Below are positions 30,917 to 38,025 of a stretch of DNA of 51,979 bases, one piece after another. Each line of letters begins with the position of its first letter. Position 1 is the first letter of the stretch. The notes under the pieces are model-generated. The model saw only the letters and a program-made list of their open reading frames with translations, had not been told where the DNA came from and made no database searches. A program made the position numbers and the translations under genes. The stretch lies in IMG/VR virus record IMGVR_UViG_3300007734_000722, positions 1-51,979 of that record; one strand, given 5' to 3'. Source of the DNA: a virus.

Positions 30917-31267
30917 TTGACTGAGTATTTTATGAGCCTGTTCGCCCTCTTTGTTGAGGGCGGTGGCGTTACATCACGCCAAATCATCGCGTCAACCACA
31001 ACCGAAGACTACACAGCATACGAGCACAAAGAAGGAACATTCGTTGTGCATGAAGATGACAATGGTAAGCACTGGGTGCTTTTGTTTGAAGACCCTGACC
31101 ATGCAGAACGCGTAGCCAAAGATTACTTTGAAGCAACTGGTGACCACGCTCACCCAAAGATAACACTTGCATCTGGGTTAGATTATGAACAGAACATCAG
31201 GCTCTATCGCCTTGATGGATCATGGCAAGATGTTGATCGCCAGCACTATCTAGCCAACGCAAGCTAG
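30917..31267 (+). CDS. Early protein with TTG start (116 aa)
   Basis: AAGGAGTTTAAAGA is followed by TTG at 30917 at the spacing where neighbours have ATG, giving MTEYFMSLFALFVEGGGVTS; ATG 30932 is an alternative but lacks a ribosome site. Acidic beta-rich protein (AYEHKEGTFVVHEDDNGKHW). Followed by tandem terminators. Not recognised. Confidence 0.7.
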   Translation: MTEYFMSLFALFVEGGGVTSRQIIASTTTEDYTAYEHKEGTFVVHEDDNGKHWVLLFEDPDHAERVAKDYFEATGDHAHPKITLASGLDYEQNIRLYRLDGSWQDVDRQHYLANAS

Positions 31268-31276
31268 TCACGTAGG

Positions 31277-31310
31277 GGAGGGGTCAAAAATTATACCCCT
31301 CCAATTTTTA
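31277..31310 (+). terminator. First of two tandem terminators
   Basis: Perfect 8-bp stem GGAGGGGT/ACCCCTCC with a 10-nt AT loop, then AATTTTTA. It ends the small-gene cluster. Confidence 0.85.
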
Positions 31311-31311
31311 T

Positions 31312-31340
31312 AGGGGGGTGGGGTCAGATATTACCCCCCT
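31312..31340 (+). terminator. Second tandem hairpin, duplicate of the first
   Basis: Perfect 8-bp stem AGGGGGGT/ACCCCCCT, loop GGGGTCAGATATT. Sequence parallels the preceding hairpin, suggesting duplication. T run is weak. It lies 7 nt before the -35 of the main early promoter. Confidence 0.6.
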
Positions 31341-31347
31341 CATTATA

Positions 31348-31377
31348 TTGAATAACAATCAATGTAATACTTATAAT
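31348..31377 (+). promoter_or_regulatory. Main rightward promoter
   Basis: TTGAAT (31348-31353), 18-nt spacer, consensus TATAAT (31372-31377). Start expected near 31384, giving a short leader with AAGGAGTTTAGT before ATG 31401. Best sigma70-like promoter in the window and the probable source of the 14-kb early operon. Confidence 0.75.
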
Positions 31378-31400
31378 ACAAATGACCCAAGGAGTTTAGT

Positions 31401-31742
31401 ATGAATACACAACAGTCCGTTCCCGTACATTTGCTCAGCAAGAAAGAGCAAGCCCGCCTAATCAAGGCTGGCATCATCGAACCACTCTTTGACCCAATGG
31501 CTGAGACAAAGGAGCGATGGTTTGAGTTATGTCGTTACAGTCAGTTCGTTAGTAGCATTCGGATGGCTAATCTGTGTGGCGTTAGCCGTCCAACGTTTTT
31601 GACCTACCTTGGTAAGCCAGAGACACGTCAACGTTTGATTGACAAGTTCTGGGCTGCCACGCAACCATCTCAACGTGATGTCACATTGATTCATAACACG
31701 TTCCGTAACGTAGCACGAAAGGGTGAGATTGATAATGGTTAA
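31401..31742 (+). CDS. Putative HTH DNA-binding protein (113 aa)
   Basis: First gene of the long operon. The middle SIRMANLCGVSRPTFLTYLG fits a helix-turn-helix (MANLCGV turn SRPTFLTYL). N-terminal LLSKKEQARLIKAGIIEPLF is helical and C-terminal RDVTLIHNTFRNVARKGEID is basic. A regulator placed directly downstream of the main promoter would be expected to control it; the assignment rests on the HTH pattern only. Confidence 0.6.
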   Translation: MNTQQSVPVHLLSKKEQARLIKAGIIEPLFDPMAETKERWFELCRYSQFVSSIRMANLCGVSRPTFLTYLGKPETRQRLIDKFWAATQPSQRDVTLIHNTFRNVARKGEIDNG

Positions 31743-32031
31743 GTTTGCACTAGGAGATCGGGTCCACTCTGTACGAAGACCCGGCTTCTACGGCACTGTG
31801 GTAAACGTGGAGGGCAACCTCCACGTAAACCCGGAGCACAATCGGATTACAGTTAAATATGACCGCGTAACAAAGGATTCACGTGGTCGGTGGAAATCAG
31901 GCATTCTTGATGAATTGCCCATTGACTTGCGATACAGCAAGGACCGCAGCCTTTTACCCGCTGCGGAGAAAAAGATGACTCCATCGGAGTATGGTCGAAC
32001 ACTTGGTAATAAAAGGTTAAAAGAGCTATGA
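31735..32031 (+). CDS. Small SH3-like beta protein (98 aa)
   Basis: Start ATG 31735 (MVKFALGDRVHSVRRPGFYG) chosen over GTG 31723 because GGGTGA lies eight bases before it; it overlaps the previous stop by 8 nt. The GDRVHSVRRPGFYGTVVNVE start resembles SH3/KOW-like barrels that bind nucleic acid or ribosomal parts. The coding sequence contains two hairpins (31805-31826 and 31944-31966). Confidence 0.65.
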   Translation: MVKFALGDRVHSVRRPGFYGTVVNVEGNLHVNPEHNRITVKYDRVTKDSRGRWKSGILDELPIDLRYSKDRSLLPAAEKKMTPSEYGRTLGNKRLKEL

Positions 32032-32138
32032 CGCTTTTTATTTTTTGCATCGGCGTAGTTGTCCTGTCAGTCTTGTACTTGGCAGGATATTTTTTCACAA
32101 CAATCAGTAAGTATCAGAAAGAAATAGACAATGAGTAA
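32028..32138 (+). CDS. 36-aa membrane peptide
   Basis: ATGA overlap with the previous stop; encodes MTLFIFCIGVVVLSVLYLAG then YFFTTISKYQKEIDNE. Residues 3-24 are one membrane helix and the tail is polar. Its stop lies 8 nt inside the next gene. Exact ATGA coupling and clean membrane helix support it; function unknown. Confidence 0.6.
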   Translation: MTLFIFCIGVVVLSVLYLAGYFFTTISKYQKEIDNE

Positions 32139-32493
32139 ATTTATATCGCCCGGTTACTTTGTAAAACACTTGGTAGCCTCATTGCAAGGCGTGTACAACG
32201 CCAAGTTTGATGAAATCAATGTTCAACGTTCAACCATCAACAGCCACTACATCGATGGTCGCAAACGTTACCACGCAACCATTCAGGTTCACTGCCAAAA
32301 GGACAAGCCATATCAAGCTGCTCGCGCCACAATTGACCTTATTGTCCGGCAGGATGGAGAAGTGACGGTGTTTGTCTCGTCACCGTCATTTAACGAAGAG
32401 ATAAGCTGGCAGTCAGAGACTGACTCAGCCAATTACTGGCTGACAGATGTAGAGATATTACTTTTACAGGAGTACAACAATGACAGTAAATGA
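32131..32493 (+). CDS. Early protein, unknown (120 aa)
   Basis: Begins MSKFISPGYFVKHLVASLQG; beta-rich centre (RYHATIQVHCQKDKPYQAAR, then TIDLIVRQDGEVTVFVSS) and an acidic end (DVEILLLQEYNNDSK). Shares a rough plan with the 130-aa protein at 32689 (a PYQA turn between strands), possible paralogue. Two hairpins lie in its coding sequence (32363-32388 and 32427-32445). Confidence 0.75.
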   Translation: MSKFISPGYFVKHLVASLQGVYNAKFDEINVQRSTINSHYIDGRKRYHATIQVHCQKDKPYQAARATIDLIVRQDGEVTVFVSSPSFNEEISWQSETDSANYWLTDVEILLLQEYNNDSK

Positions 32494-32692
32494 GAAGAAG
32501 GTTGCCTACTGGAAGTGGGTGAACGATATGGTTTTAGTGGCAGAGATGACTAACATGTTCCTTCCTAAATCACTTAAGTCTGACTTCCAGAAAGAATTAC
32601 CAAACACTGATGATGTTGAGGTGCAGTATCAGTTTATGCTGAACTACAACACCAACAAAGCTAAGCAACTACGAGAGGAAATGAGCAAATGA
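32480..32692 (+). CDS. Small helical early protein (70 aa)
   Basis: Begins MTVNEKKVAYWKWVNDMVLV; all-helical, charged, ends NTNKAKQLREEMSK. Overlaps both neighbours (14 nt before, 4 nt after), with AGGAG eight bases before the ATG. Not recognised. Confidence 0.72.
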   Translation: MTVNEKKVAYWKWVNDMVLVAEMTNMFLPKSLKSDFQKELPNTDDVEVQYQFMLNYNTNKAKQLREEMSK

Positions 32693-33081
32693 CACATAAC
32701 GAATACATATCACCTGAAGACGCTGCAAATGGCGTGTATGACATTGTACGGGGCAACTATACGCACCCATACGACATGATGGTATCCAGCACTGGCAACC
32801 GATCCTGCTTTAAACGGCAGGGTCGGACAACCCTTACTCAAAACTACACCGTTGAGTTCGAGACAAATGTTCCATATCAAGCCTATCGCTTGCAAGTAAG
32901 TGCTGATTTGTTAGGCGATACAGGTAATGCGCAAATAACAATACATGGAGCTGGCTTGATGGCTTGCTATGTATTTCCAGCTGACATTGACAGCCTTGAA
33001 CTCTGGCTTGTCAAATTCAGAGCAGGCTTACGACGAGAGTTCACACTAGACACAAAAATGAAAGAGAAGACAAATGACTAA
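32689..33081 (+). CDS. Early protein, unknown (130 aa)
   Basis: Begins MTHNEYISPEDAANGVYDIV; strands QNYTVEFETNVPYQAYRLQV and NAQITIHGAGLMACYVF, then a helix LELWLVKFRAGLRREF and a Lys-rich tail. Plan similar to the 120-aa protein at 32131. A 10-bp hairpin lies in the coding region at 32799-32826. Not recognised. Confidence 0.75.
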   Translation: MTHNEYISPEDAANGVYDIVRGNYTHPYDMMVSSTGNRSCFKRQGRTTLTQNYTVEFETNVPYQAYRLQVSADLLGDTGNAQITIHGAGLMACYVFPADIDSLELWLVKFRAGLRREFTLDTKMKEKTND

Positions 33082-33397
33082 ACACTACAAGATCTTAATT
33101 CTCAGGTTCGCTTACCTACACATCCATCCGGGTGGAGGTTTTGAGCGACTCATCAAACTTACACCACAGTTTCAACAGTTCCTTGATAAGGAAGCTCGGA
33201 TGTTTCTTGCAGAGCTGCTTGACTTTGCAGACGCACACGTGCCTCATGATTGTAGAAACGTAATGGGATTCGATGATTGGCTCGGTGATGAGCCAACACG
33301 TGAAGAACACTTGCTATTCGATAAGTGGATGGCAACATTACAGGAGCTGCCAGTCAACCCGAAAGGTTGGGAAGAGGTAGATACAAGCAATGGGTAA
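33074..33397 (+). CDS. Early protein, unknown (107 aa)
   Basis: Begins MTKHYKILILRFAYLHIHPG; helical middle (QFQQFLDKEARMFLAELLDF, ADAHVPHD) and an acidic region DDWLGDEPTREEHL. Overlaps both neighbours by 8 nt. A TTGGCTC/GAGCCAA hairpin lies inside the gene. No family recognised. Confidence 0.72.
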   Translation: MTKHYKILILRFAYLHIHPGGGFERLIKLTPQFQQFLDKEARMFLAELLDFADAHVPHDCRNVMGFDDWLGDEPTREEHLLFDKWMATLQELPVNPKGWEEVDTSNG

Positions 33398-33662
33398 TTA
33401 CCCGTATACATACACAAATCAGTGCTATGACTTTGAGGGCCGTGAATTCGGCCCTCCTACTGTTTATAGAGACGCTAAGTCGGCTAAGGTGATGGCTCGC
33501 TACAGGGTCATCATCCAACAGGACTCCGTGCCTGTTATGCATGTACGGATTACACGCAGATTGAATGACACATACAACGATGAGCCATTCATGTTGGTCT
33601 GGTTTGATGACAAAACTGGGCAACCAACACAATCAACCCGTAAGGAACACTTAATTAAATGA
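33390..33662 (+). CDS. Early protein, unknown (90 aa)
   Basis: Begins MGNYPYTYTNQCYDFEGREF; beta-rich (MARYRVIIQQDSVPVMHVRI), ending in a basic tail. Near its 5' end the coding sequence forms a perfect 8-bp hairpin GAGGGCCG/CGGCCCTC (33435-33456). ATGA overlap with the next gene. Confidence 0.7.
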   Translation: MGNYPYTYTNQCYDFEGREFGPPTVYRDAKSAKVMARYRVIIQQDSVPVMHVRITRRLNDTYNDEPFMLVWFDDKTGQPTQSTRKEHLIK

Positions 33663-33919
33663 TTTTCGACTGGAAGCTTGTCAGTGGCGCAATACTTGTT
33701 GAAGCATTACTGAATGAAGGAATTATTTCTAAAACACAGTACGACAAAATACAAAAGCTTTATGATGATTGGCGTGATGAAACACATTATTTACTGCTAA
33801 TCTGGGATGATTTAACTGACGTTATTACTGATGAACAAAAACTAGAGGCAATCAACTATCTTAGAAACAAACACTTTCTAAGTAAAGAAGATGCCACTAA
33901 CGTAATGATCGCTATCTAA
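33659..33919 (+). CDS. Small acidic early protein (86 aa)
   Basis: Begins MIFDWKLVSGAILVEALLNE; helical and acidic (YDKIQKLYDDWRDETHYLLL, IWDDLTDVITDEQKLEAINY). Overlaps the previous stop as ATGA. Followed by a short intergenic element with a repeated hairpin. Not recognised. Confidence 0.7.
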   Translation: MIFDWKLVSGAILVEALLNEGIISKTQYDKIQKLYDDWRDETHYLLLIWDDLTDVITDEQKLEAINYLRNKHFLSKEDATNVMIAI

Positions 33920-33925
33920 TGTTTG

Positions 33926-33955
33926 ATGTGAGGGGTGCGCCTCACTAACAACGCA
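33926..33955 (+). repeat. 30-bp leader element, copy 1
   Basis: Contains hairpin GTGAGG-GGTGCG-CCTCAC followed by ACTAACAACGCA, 17 nt before ATG 33973. It matches copy 2 at 34469-34498 at 29 of 30 positions; the one change (C to T in the stem) leaves a G-T pair. Confidence 0.85.
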
Positions 33956-33972
33956 TAGAAAGAAACAAACAA

Positions 33973-34464
33973 ATGTCACTTCCAATCTACACAAACTACT
34001 TCGTAGAGCGCCTCACCGCTAACCATGCTCGCCTTCAAGAGGGCACGCTTGGCAAGTATGAATACTATGAGTCATACTCGCATGACTCTGACATGAATAT
34101 CAATGATTGTCGGTTCAAGTTGACATACAAACTGCGCATTGAGATTGCTGACAAAGAAGCCAACGCTTTGCCAGTACCAAACGTCATTATCGGAGTAACG
34201 TTCGAGGCGTATGAGAACAAGGATGTTTCATCCCTTTCGCCGTCAGCAAGTAAGACTACTGACTACAAGGTGCAGGTCAAAAAGACGGAGTTTCTTGAGC
34301 AGGTGGCAGAAGCCATCGATAACTACAAGAAGTTCATGGAGGACTTTCCGATTCCACAGCTTGAGTTTGACTTCTGGCCACAGACTGCTAAGCTCATGAA
34401 GCAGTTTGAGCGACAGACATCATCGACTGCACGTGATAACTCGGACTTCTTGTCCCTGAAGTAG
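33973..34464 (+). CDS. Early protein, unknown (163 aa)
   Basis: Begins MSLPIYTNYFVERLTANHAR. Beta-rich middle (RFKLTYKLRIEIADKEANAL, VIIGVTFEAYENKDVSS) and a helical charged end (EFLEQVAEAIDNYKKFMEDF). Preceded and followed by the two copies of the 30-bp element, so it is a cassette-like unit. Weak ribosome site (AGAAA). Not recognised. Confidence 0.75.
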   Translation: MSLPIYTNYFVERLTANHARLQEGTLGKYEYYESYSHDSDMNINDCRFKLTYKLRIEIADKEANALPVPNVIIGVTFEAYENKDVSSLSPSASKTTDYKVQVKKTEFLEQVAEAIDNYKKFMEDFPIPQLEFDFWPQTAKLMKQFERQTSSTARDNSDFLSLK

Positions 34465-34468
34465 TTAT

Positions 34469-34498
34469 ATGTGAGGGGTGCGTCTCACTAACAACGCA
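34469..34498 (+). repeat. 30-bp leader element, copy 2
   Basis: Near-identical to copy 1 (hairpin GTGAGG-GGTGCG-TCTCAC and ACTAACAACGCA), 25 nt before ATG 34524. Both copies lie in the only two longer gaps of this stretch of the operon, immediately upstream of a gene. Confidence 0.85.
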
Positions 34499-34523
34499 CA
34501 CTTCACAACACAAAGGTAACACA

Positions 34524-34754
34524 ATGAATAAAACATGGTATCAACGCAAGATTAAACTCGATGACAATTGGTCTGTCTCTATTATTTGCACAGAAGATAT
34601 AAGCTATGGGCACAAAGACAAATTATTTGAGTGCGCAATGATCGAACCCGATAGTGGCGTTGTTGACGATAGCGTTACTGGGCATCTTGATTTTGATCAA
34701 GTTGCTGAATACATAAAGAAAGCTAAGGAACTACACAATGACAAAACGAGATAA
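34524..34754 (+). CDS. Small early protein (76 aa)
   Basis: Begins MNKTWYQRKIKLDDNWSVSI; beta-rich first half with ICTEDISYGHKDKLFECAMI and a helical end AEYIKKAKELHNDKTR. AAAGG lies eight bases before ATG. Overlaps the next gene by 17 nt. Not recognised. Confidence 0.7.
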   Translation: MNKTWYQRKIKLDDNWSVSIICTEDISYGHKDKLFECAMIEPDSGVVDDSVTGHLDFDQVAEYIKKAKELHNDKTR

Positions 34755-34977
34755 AGACCACATGGATGCAGTACTTAAGCACTGCAACCTCGATGTATTT
34801 ACATACAGCCCCGGCGATGGAGTAACACGCTACAAGTTTGCACCCAAAGGTATGTACGGTGATTACTTTGTAGCTGACCGAGGAGCGCAAGCCTGTGGGT
34901 TCAAAGAAGCCATGACGTGGCTGTATGGCTATCAACAATCACTTATTGATCATCACATGAATGGAAACAAAATATGA
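34738..34977 (+). CDS. Small early protein (79 aa)
   Basis: Begins MTKRDKDHMDAVLKHCNLDV, then DGVTRYKFAPKGMYGDYFVA and a helical end EAMTWLYGYQQSLIDHHMNG. Start lies inside the previous gene and stop overlaps the next by 4 nt. Not recognised. Confidence 0.7.
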   Translation: MTKRDKDHMDAVLKHCNLDVFTYSPGDGVTRYKFAPKGMYGDYFVADRGAQACGFKEAMTWLYGYQQSLIDHHMNGNKI

Positions 34978-35216
34978 AAACACGAATCGCTTTAGTATCA
35001 GTCCCGATGTTCAACGCTCCCGGCATGTTGCGCTGGGCACGTCACTTCTATCGCATGAAGAATGCATCCAAGCAAGACAAGAAGTACTTCCTCGGAATAC
35101 TTAAGGCTTGGGTCAATAGTGAGAAGCGAGCCAAGTACTGCCTTGAATGCGACGACTCATTCATTGAATGGGAAGATGATGTCGTTACTATCACAATAAT
35201 TGAGGAGAAGAAATGA
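34974..35216 (+). CDS. Small early protein (80 aa)
   Basis: Begins MKTRIALVSVPMFNAPGMLR, basic helical middle (RWARHFYRMKNASKQDKKYF) and acidic end (YCLECDDSFIEWEDDVVTIT). ATGA overlaps on both sides. Not recognised. Confidence 0.7.
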   Translation: MKTRIALVSVPMFNAPGMLRWARHFYRMKNASKQDKKYFLGILKAWVNSEKRAKYCLECDDSFIEWEDDVVTITIIEEKK

Positions 35217-35530
35217 GTTTTGAATTTACACCTATTGCATACACATTCTGGAGCACGTTCGGTGATAACACCCCGAACGACTTCATCGCTCGCTATGTCG
35301 AACCAAGGTATGGCAAAGCAGATGGTGTAGCAATACGCCGTAGACTTGCCCGTGAGATTGGTTGTACTAGACTACGGCGTGGTGTTGAGTACTACGTCAC
35401 TGATGTGTATCACAGCATGTTCAGCGAACGTCACTGCATGGTTGGCTTTGCTGAGGTGCTTGCACCTATAACTGTTGAGTCTAAGAAACAAGCACAAGAT
35501 ATCTGTGCATTTATGGAGTTAAAACAATGA
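35213..35530 (+). CDS. Early protein, unknown (105 aa)
   Basis: Begins MSFEFTPIAYTFWSTFGDNT; DFIARYVEPRYGKADGVAIR then RRLAREIGCTRLRRGVEYYV, basic middle and a helical end. ATGA overlaps on both sides. A distant-arm 9-bp inverted repeat (ACGCCGTAG/CTACGGCGT) lies inside. Not recognised. Confidence 0.7.
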   Translation: MSFEFTPIAYTFWSTFGDNTPNDFIARYVEPRYGKADGVAIRRRLAREIGCTRLRRGVEYYVTDVYHSMFSERHCMVGFAEVLAPITVESKKQAQDICAFMELKQ

Positions 35531-35910
35531 GTGAATGGTTCAGCTTGGAAGACCGTAACTATCAAAACGACCACCGTGTACGCGGTGGTCGTGATCGTTG
35601 GTGGATAGACATCAATGAGCGCAAAATGATAGCAAGACATAAATGGGACAGCGAAGATGGAAAACAGTGTTGGTACAAATTCAAATATGAGACTTGCGAT
35701 ACATGTGATGGCAAAGGCAGTCATGTTAATCCTTCTGTTGATTGTGATGGTCTAACGCATGAAGACTTGTACGATGGCGGTTACGCAGAAGATTACTTTG
35801 ATGGTGTGTATGACGTGGCTTGCTACAAATGCCATGGCAACAGAGTAATGCCAGTCAAGTTTGGTAAGCCAATATACATAGAACACAATGAGGAACATGA
35901 CAATGAGTGA
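35527..35910 (+). CDS. Zinc-ribbon early protein, DnaJ-type Cys motif (127 aa)
   Basis: CDTCDGKG at residues 57-64 and CYKCHGN at 99-105 form two CxxC(x)G pairs like the DnaJ cysteine-rich repeat, separated by an acidic stretch (GLTHEDLYDGGYAEDYFDGV). N-terminal half has RGGRDRWWIDINERKMIARH. One zinc site is likely; such domains bind proteins or nucleic acid. Near the 5' end the coding sequence forms a 10-bp hairpin (35567-35592). Confidence 0.72.
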   Translation: MSEWFSLEDRNYQNDHRVRGGRDRWWIDINERKMIARHKWDSEDGKQCWYKFKYETCDTCDGKGSHVNPSVDCDGLTHEDLYDGGYAEDYFDGVYDVACYKCHGNRVMPVKFGKPIYIEHNEEHDNE

Positions 35911-36304
35911 TGACAGCATCTTTCTACAGGCGTGGAATGAGATTATTGAAGACCGTGAGGTAGCACAAGAGTGCTACCTTTCTCTTTATGAGAACGTGTC
36001 TTACTACGGTGGACCAGAGGAAGGAGGATGGTGGGGATACTTACAGATATTAAAAGAGTATTGCAAGTGCTCGTCTCGTGAAGCAGCAGAAATGCTAATG
36101 GGAAAACTACAGGAGCGTTGTGAACAATTAAATAAAGAATCAAAAATAGCTGACGGAGAAAACTGTTTACGTCACATGGAACGCGCTGATCAGCGTGGTG
36201 AAGACGTTAGTGATGACGGATATGACGGACCATCAACATACTACATGATAATAGAATCGATGCCGGGAGAGAATCAAAACACAACAAGGAGTCATTATGA
36301 ATAA
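35903..36304 (+). CDS. Early protein, unknown (133 aa)
   Basis: Start ATG 35903 (MSDDSIFLQAWNEIIEDREV) is preferred to 35888: GAGG lies nine bases upstream and the overlap with the previous gene becomes 8 nt. Acidic, with GGPEEGGWWGYLQILKEYCK and helical KLQERCEQLNKESKIADG. An AGGTAGCAC/GTGCTACCT hairpin followed by TTCTCTTT lies near the 5' end (35958-35987). Not recognised. Confidence 0.7.
   Translation: MSDDSIFLQAWNEIIEDREVAQECYLSLYENVSYYGGPEEGGWWGYLQILKEYCKCSSREAAEMLMGKLQERCEQLNKESKIADGENCLRHMERADQRGEDVSDDGYDGPSTYYMIIESMPGENQNTTRSHYE
35958..35987 (+). other. Intragenic terminator-like hairpin
   Basis: Perfect 9-bp stem AGGTAGCAC/GTGCTACCT, AAGA tetraloop, then TTCTCTTT, inside codons 19-28 of the 133-aa gene. 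Could attenuate or protect the operon RNA. Confidence 0.5.
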
Positions 36305-36677
36305 AAGATACAAAGAAAAGTATTACCACGCAGCTGCAAAAATCATCATGAAGACTGCTGCCACAATATGGGAATTGCAGTGGCACAACAGCGAGTGGAA
36401 AGATTGTCCTGTCAATGCACACCGAACATACAGTATCGACGTACTCGACGAGGTAGACCCACATTACACGTGGACATTTCGTATCGAGTGTGGCTTTGCA
36501 CTAGATTGCAAAGGCAAGAAATGCAAAGGCGAATGCGATGACCTTAGCACCGTCGGTATAAACATTGGCTGGGATGGCATTAGTGAAGAGGAGGCACATT
36601 ACATATGTGAGATCATCGAGAAAGACGACAACAAATACAATAAATATTGGTTTTGGAATGATGGAGTAACAAAATGA
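36297..36677 (+). CDS. Early protein with Cys cluster (126 aa)
   Basis: AAGGAG precedes the ATG. Begins MNKRYKEKYYHAAAKIIMKT, a basic amphipathic helix; FRIECGFALDCKGKKCKGEC carries four Cys and could bind zinc. The end DGISEEEAHYICEIIEKDDN is acidic. Overlaps both neighbours. Not recognised. Confidence 0.7.
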   Translation: MNKRYKEKYYHAAAKIIMKTAATIWELQWHNSEWKDCPVNAHRTYSIDVLDEVDPHYTWTFRIECGFALDCKGKKCKGECDDLSTVGINIGWDGISEEEAHYICEIIEKDDNKYNKYWFWNDGVTK

Positions 36678-37567
36678 CAGCTAAAGAATATCTCAACAAG
36701 TTTGGGCTGGATGCAGATCCAGCCCTTTTTACTAACGTACACAATGGCAGACAGATGAAGCCTAAGTACAACTCGTACTGTTTCTATGATGGTGCATCAC
36801 AACTTGATCGACGCTTCCCTATCATTGCTGTAATGTCTAACTGCCAGACCAACAATGAAGATTACAACATCAAGACTGGCGATATGTTGCAGACCTATAT
36901 CATCATGCGCTGGACTCATCCGCAGGATGCAATCGATATTGGTCTTGATAGTTGCATTTGTGGCAAGTGTCCACATATGCGTGGTTGGAAGACACATATT
37001 GTCAATGGCAAGATCAAGATTGTACGTACTTGCTATGTCAATATTGGTAAGGGTGTTGCATCCATATACGAATCGTTTCACAAGGGCAACATACCTATTG
37101 TGTCTAGCACTGTTGCTGCAACCATACAGATTGTCGCTGGTAAACAGACACGAATTGGTTCATACGGTGACCCTGTAGCCGTACCTTTTCCTGTATGGGG
37201 TGACATGCTACGCTATAGCCTTGGTCATCGTGGCTATACACATCAGTGGCGTGACAAACTTGCAGCACCATTCAAGGGCATACTGCAAGCGTCATGCGAC
37301 AACTACACTGACCAGATAGATGCTGAGCAAGCTGGCTGGGGTACGTTTACTGTTCTACCTGAGCATGACTACGTCAATCGTCGGCACGTAGCATACAGCA
37401 AGGGTATGCGACAATGTCCTAGCGATCCGTTCATCAATGAGATGCGCACATATCGCAATATGCTACCGATGCACACAACCTGCGTAAGTTGTCCTGCATC
37501 TCTACAATGTGATGGCGACAGTCATGTTGTCATCCGCGCCCATGGCAGTGCAGCTGCGTGGGTTTAA
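36674..37567 (+). CDS. Cys-rich conserved phage protein, DUF7227-like (297 aa)
   Basis: NIKTGDMLQTYIIMR is followed by DSCICGKCPHMRG (residues 92-104) and RTCYVNIGKG, then RIGSYGDPVAVPFPVWGDML, GHRGYTHQWRD and a C-terminal TTCVSCPASLQCDGD. This pattern resembles a phage/plasmid family recalled as DUF7227, of unknown function. Two Cys clusters imply metal binding. A perfect terminator-like hairpin lies in codons 11-19 (36704-36730). Followed by a 32-nt AT-rich gap. Confidence 0.7.
   Translation: MTAKEYLNKFGLDADPALFTNVHNGRQMKPKYNSYCFYDGASQLDRRFPIIAVMSNCQTNNEDYNIKTGDMLQTYIIMRWTHPQDAIDIGLDSCICGKCPHMRGWKTHIVNGKIKIVRTCYVNIGKGVASIYESFHKGNIPIVSSTVAATIQIVAGKQTRIGSYGDPVAVPFPVWGDMLRYSLGHRGYTHQWRDKLAAPFKGILQASCDNYTDQIDAEQAGWGTFTVLPEHDYVNRRHVAYSKGMRQCPSDPFINEMRTYRNMLPMHTTCVSCPASLQCDGDSHVVIRAHGSAAAWV
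36704..36730 (+). other. Intragenic perfect terminator-like hairpin
   Basis: Nine-bp stem GGGCTGGAT/ATCCAGCCC with GCAG loop, then five T, 30 nt into the 297-aa gene. By sequence it is as good as intergenic terminators in this window, so it may limit expression of downstream genes unless read through. Confidence 0.6.
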
Positions 37568-37599
37568 TTAAACAAATAAATAAACACAAGGAGTAAGTA

Positions 37600-38025
37600 A
37601 TGTTTTATTCAATATGTGAAGAGGAAGAATGGTCAACTGACCACTATGACTATGCTCGTGATTGTCACTACACAGATGACGGGGAGGTTCTCTCCCCGGC
37701 TATCGGTGCAGAGTTTATGTTCCGTATGGGCAAACTGTTGTTCTCTGATGTAAGCATCCAGTACACAGATCAAGCAGTCATCAAGTTTATTGATGAAGTC
37801 GCAGAGCAAATGAAAGTCAAGCGACCAACTGATGACGAGATTGAAAAGTTTTGTGCACTTGTTGCATCGGTGTATCACGAGTCAGACATCGAAGAGTTCA
37901 ATGTTGTACTTGCTGAATACATTCATGACTGCACATACGACGAATGGAATGACATGTTCAGTTCACATGATTTGTACATAGATACAAGTGTTGATCAACC
38001 AACAGGATGGGGAGAAGATAAATGA
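37600..38025 (+). CDS. Acidic early protein, unknown (141 aa)
   Basis: AAGGAG lies before ATG. Begins MFYSICEEEEWSTDHYDYAR; very acidic, helical (FIDEVAEQMKVKRPTDDEIE, EFNVVLAEYIHDCTYDEWND). A CGGGGAG/CTCCCCG hairpin lies near the 5' end (37680-37698). High negative charge could suggest a DNA mimic, but this is speculation. Confidence 0.72.
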   Translation: MFYSICEEEEWSTDHYDYARDCHYTDDGEVLSPAIGAEFMFRMGKLLFSDVSIQYTDQAVIKFIDEVAEQMKVKRPTDDEIEKFCALVASVYHESDIEEFNVVLAEYIHDCTYDEWNDMFSSHDLYIDTSVDQPTGWGEDK

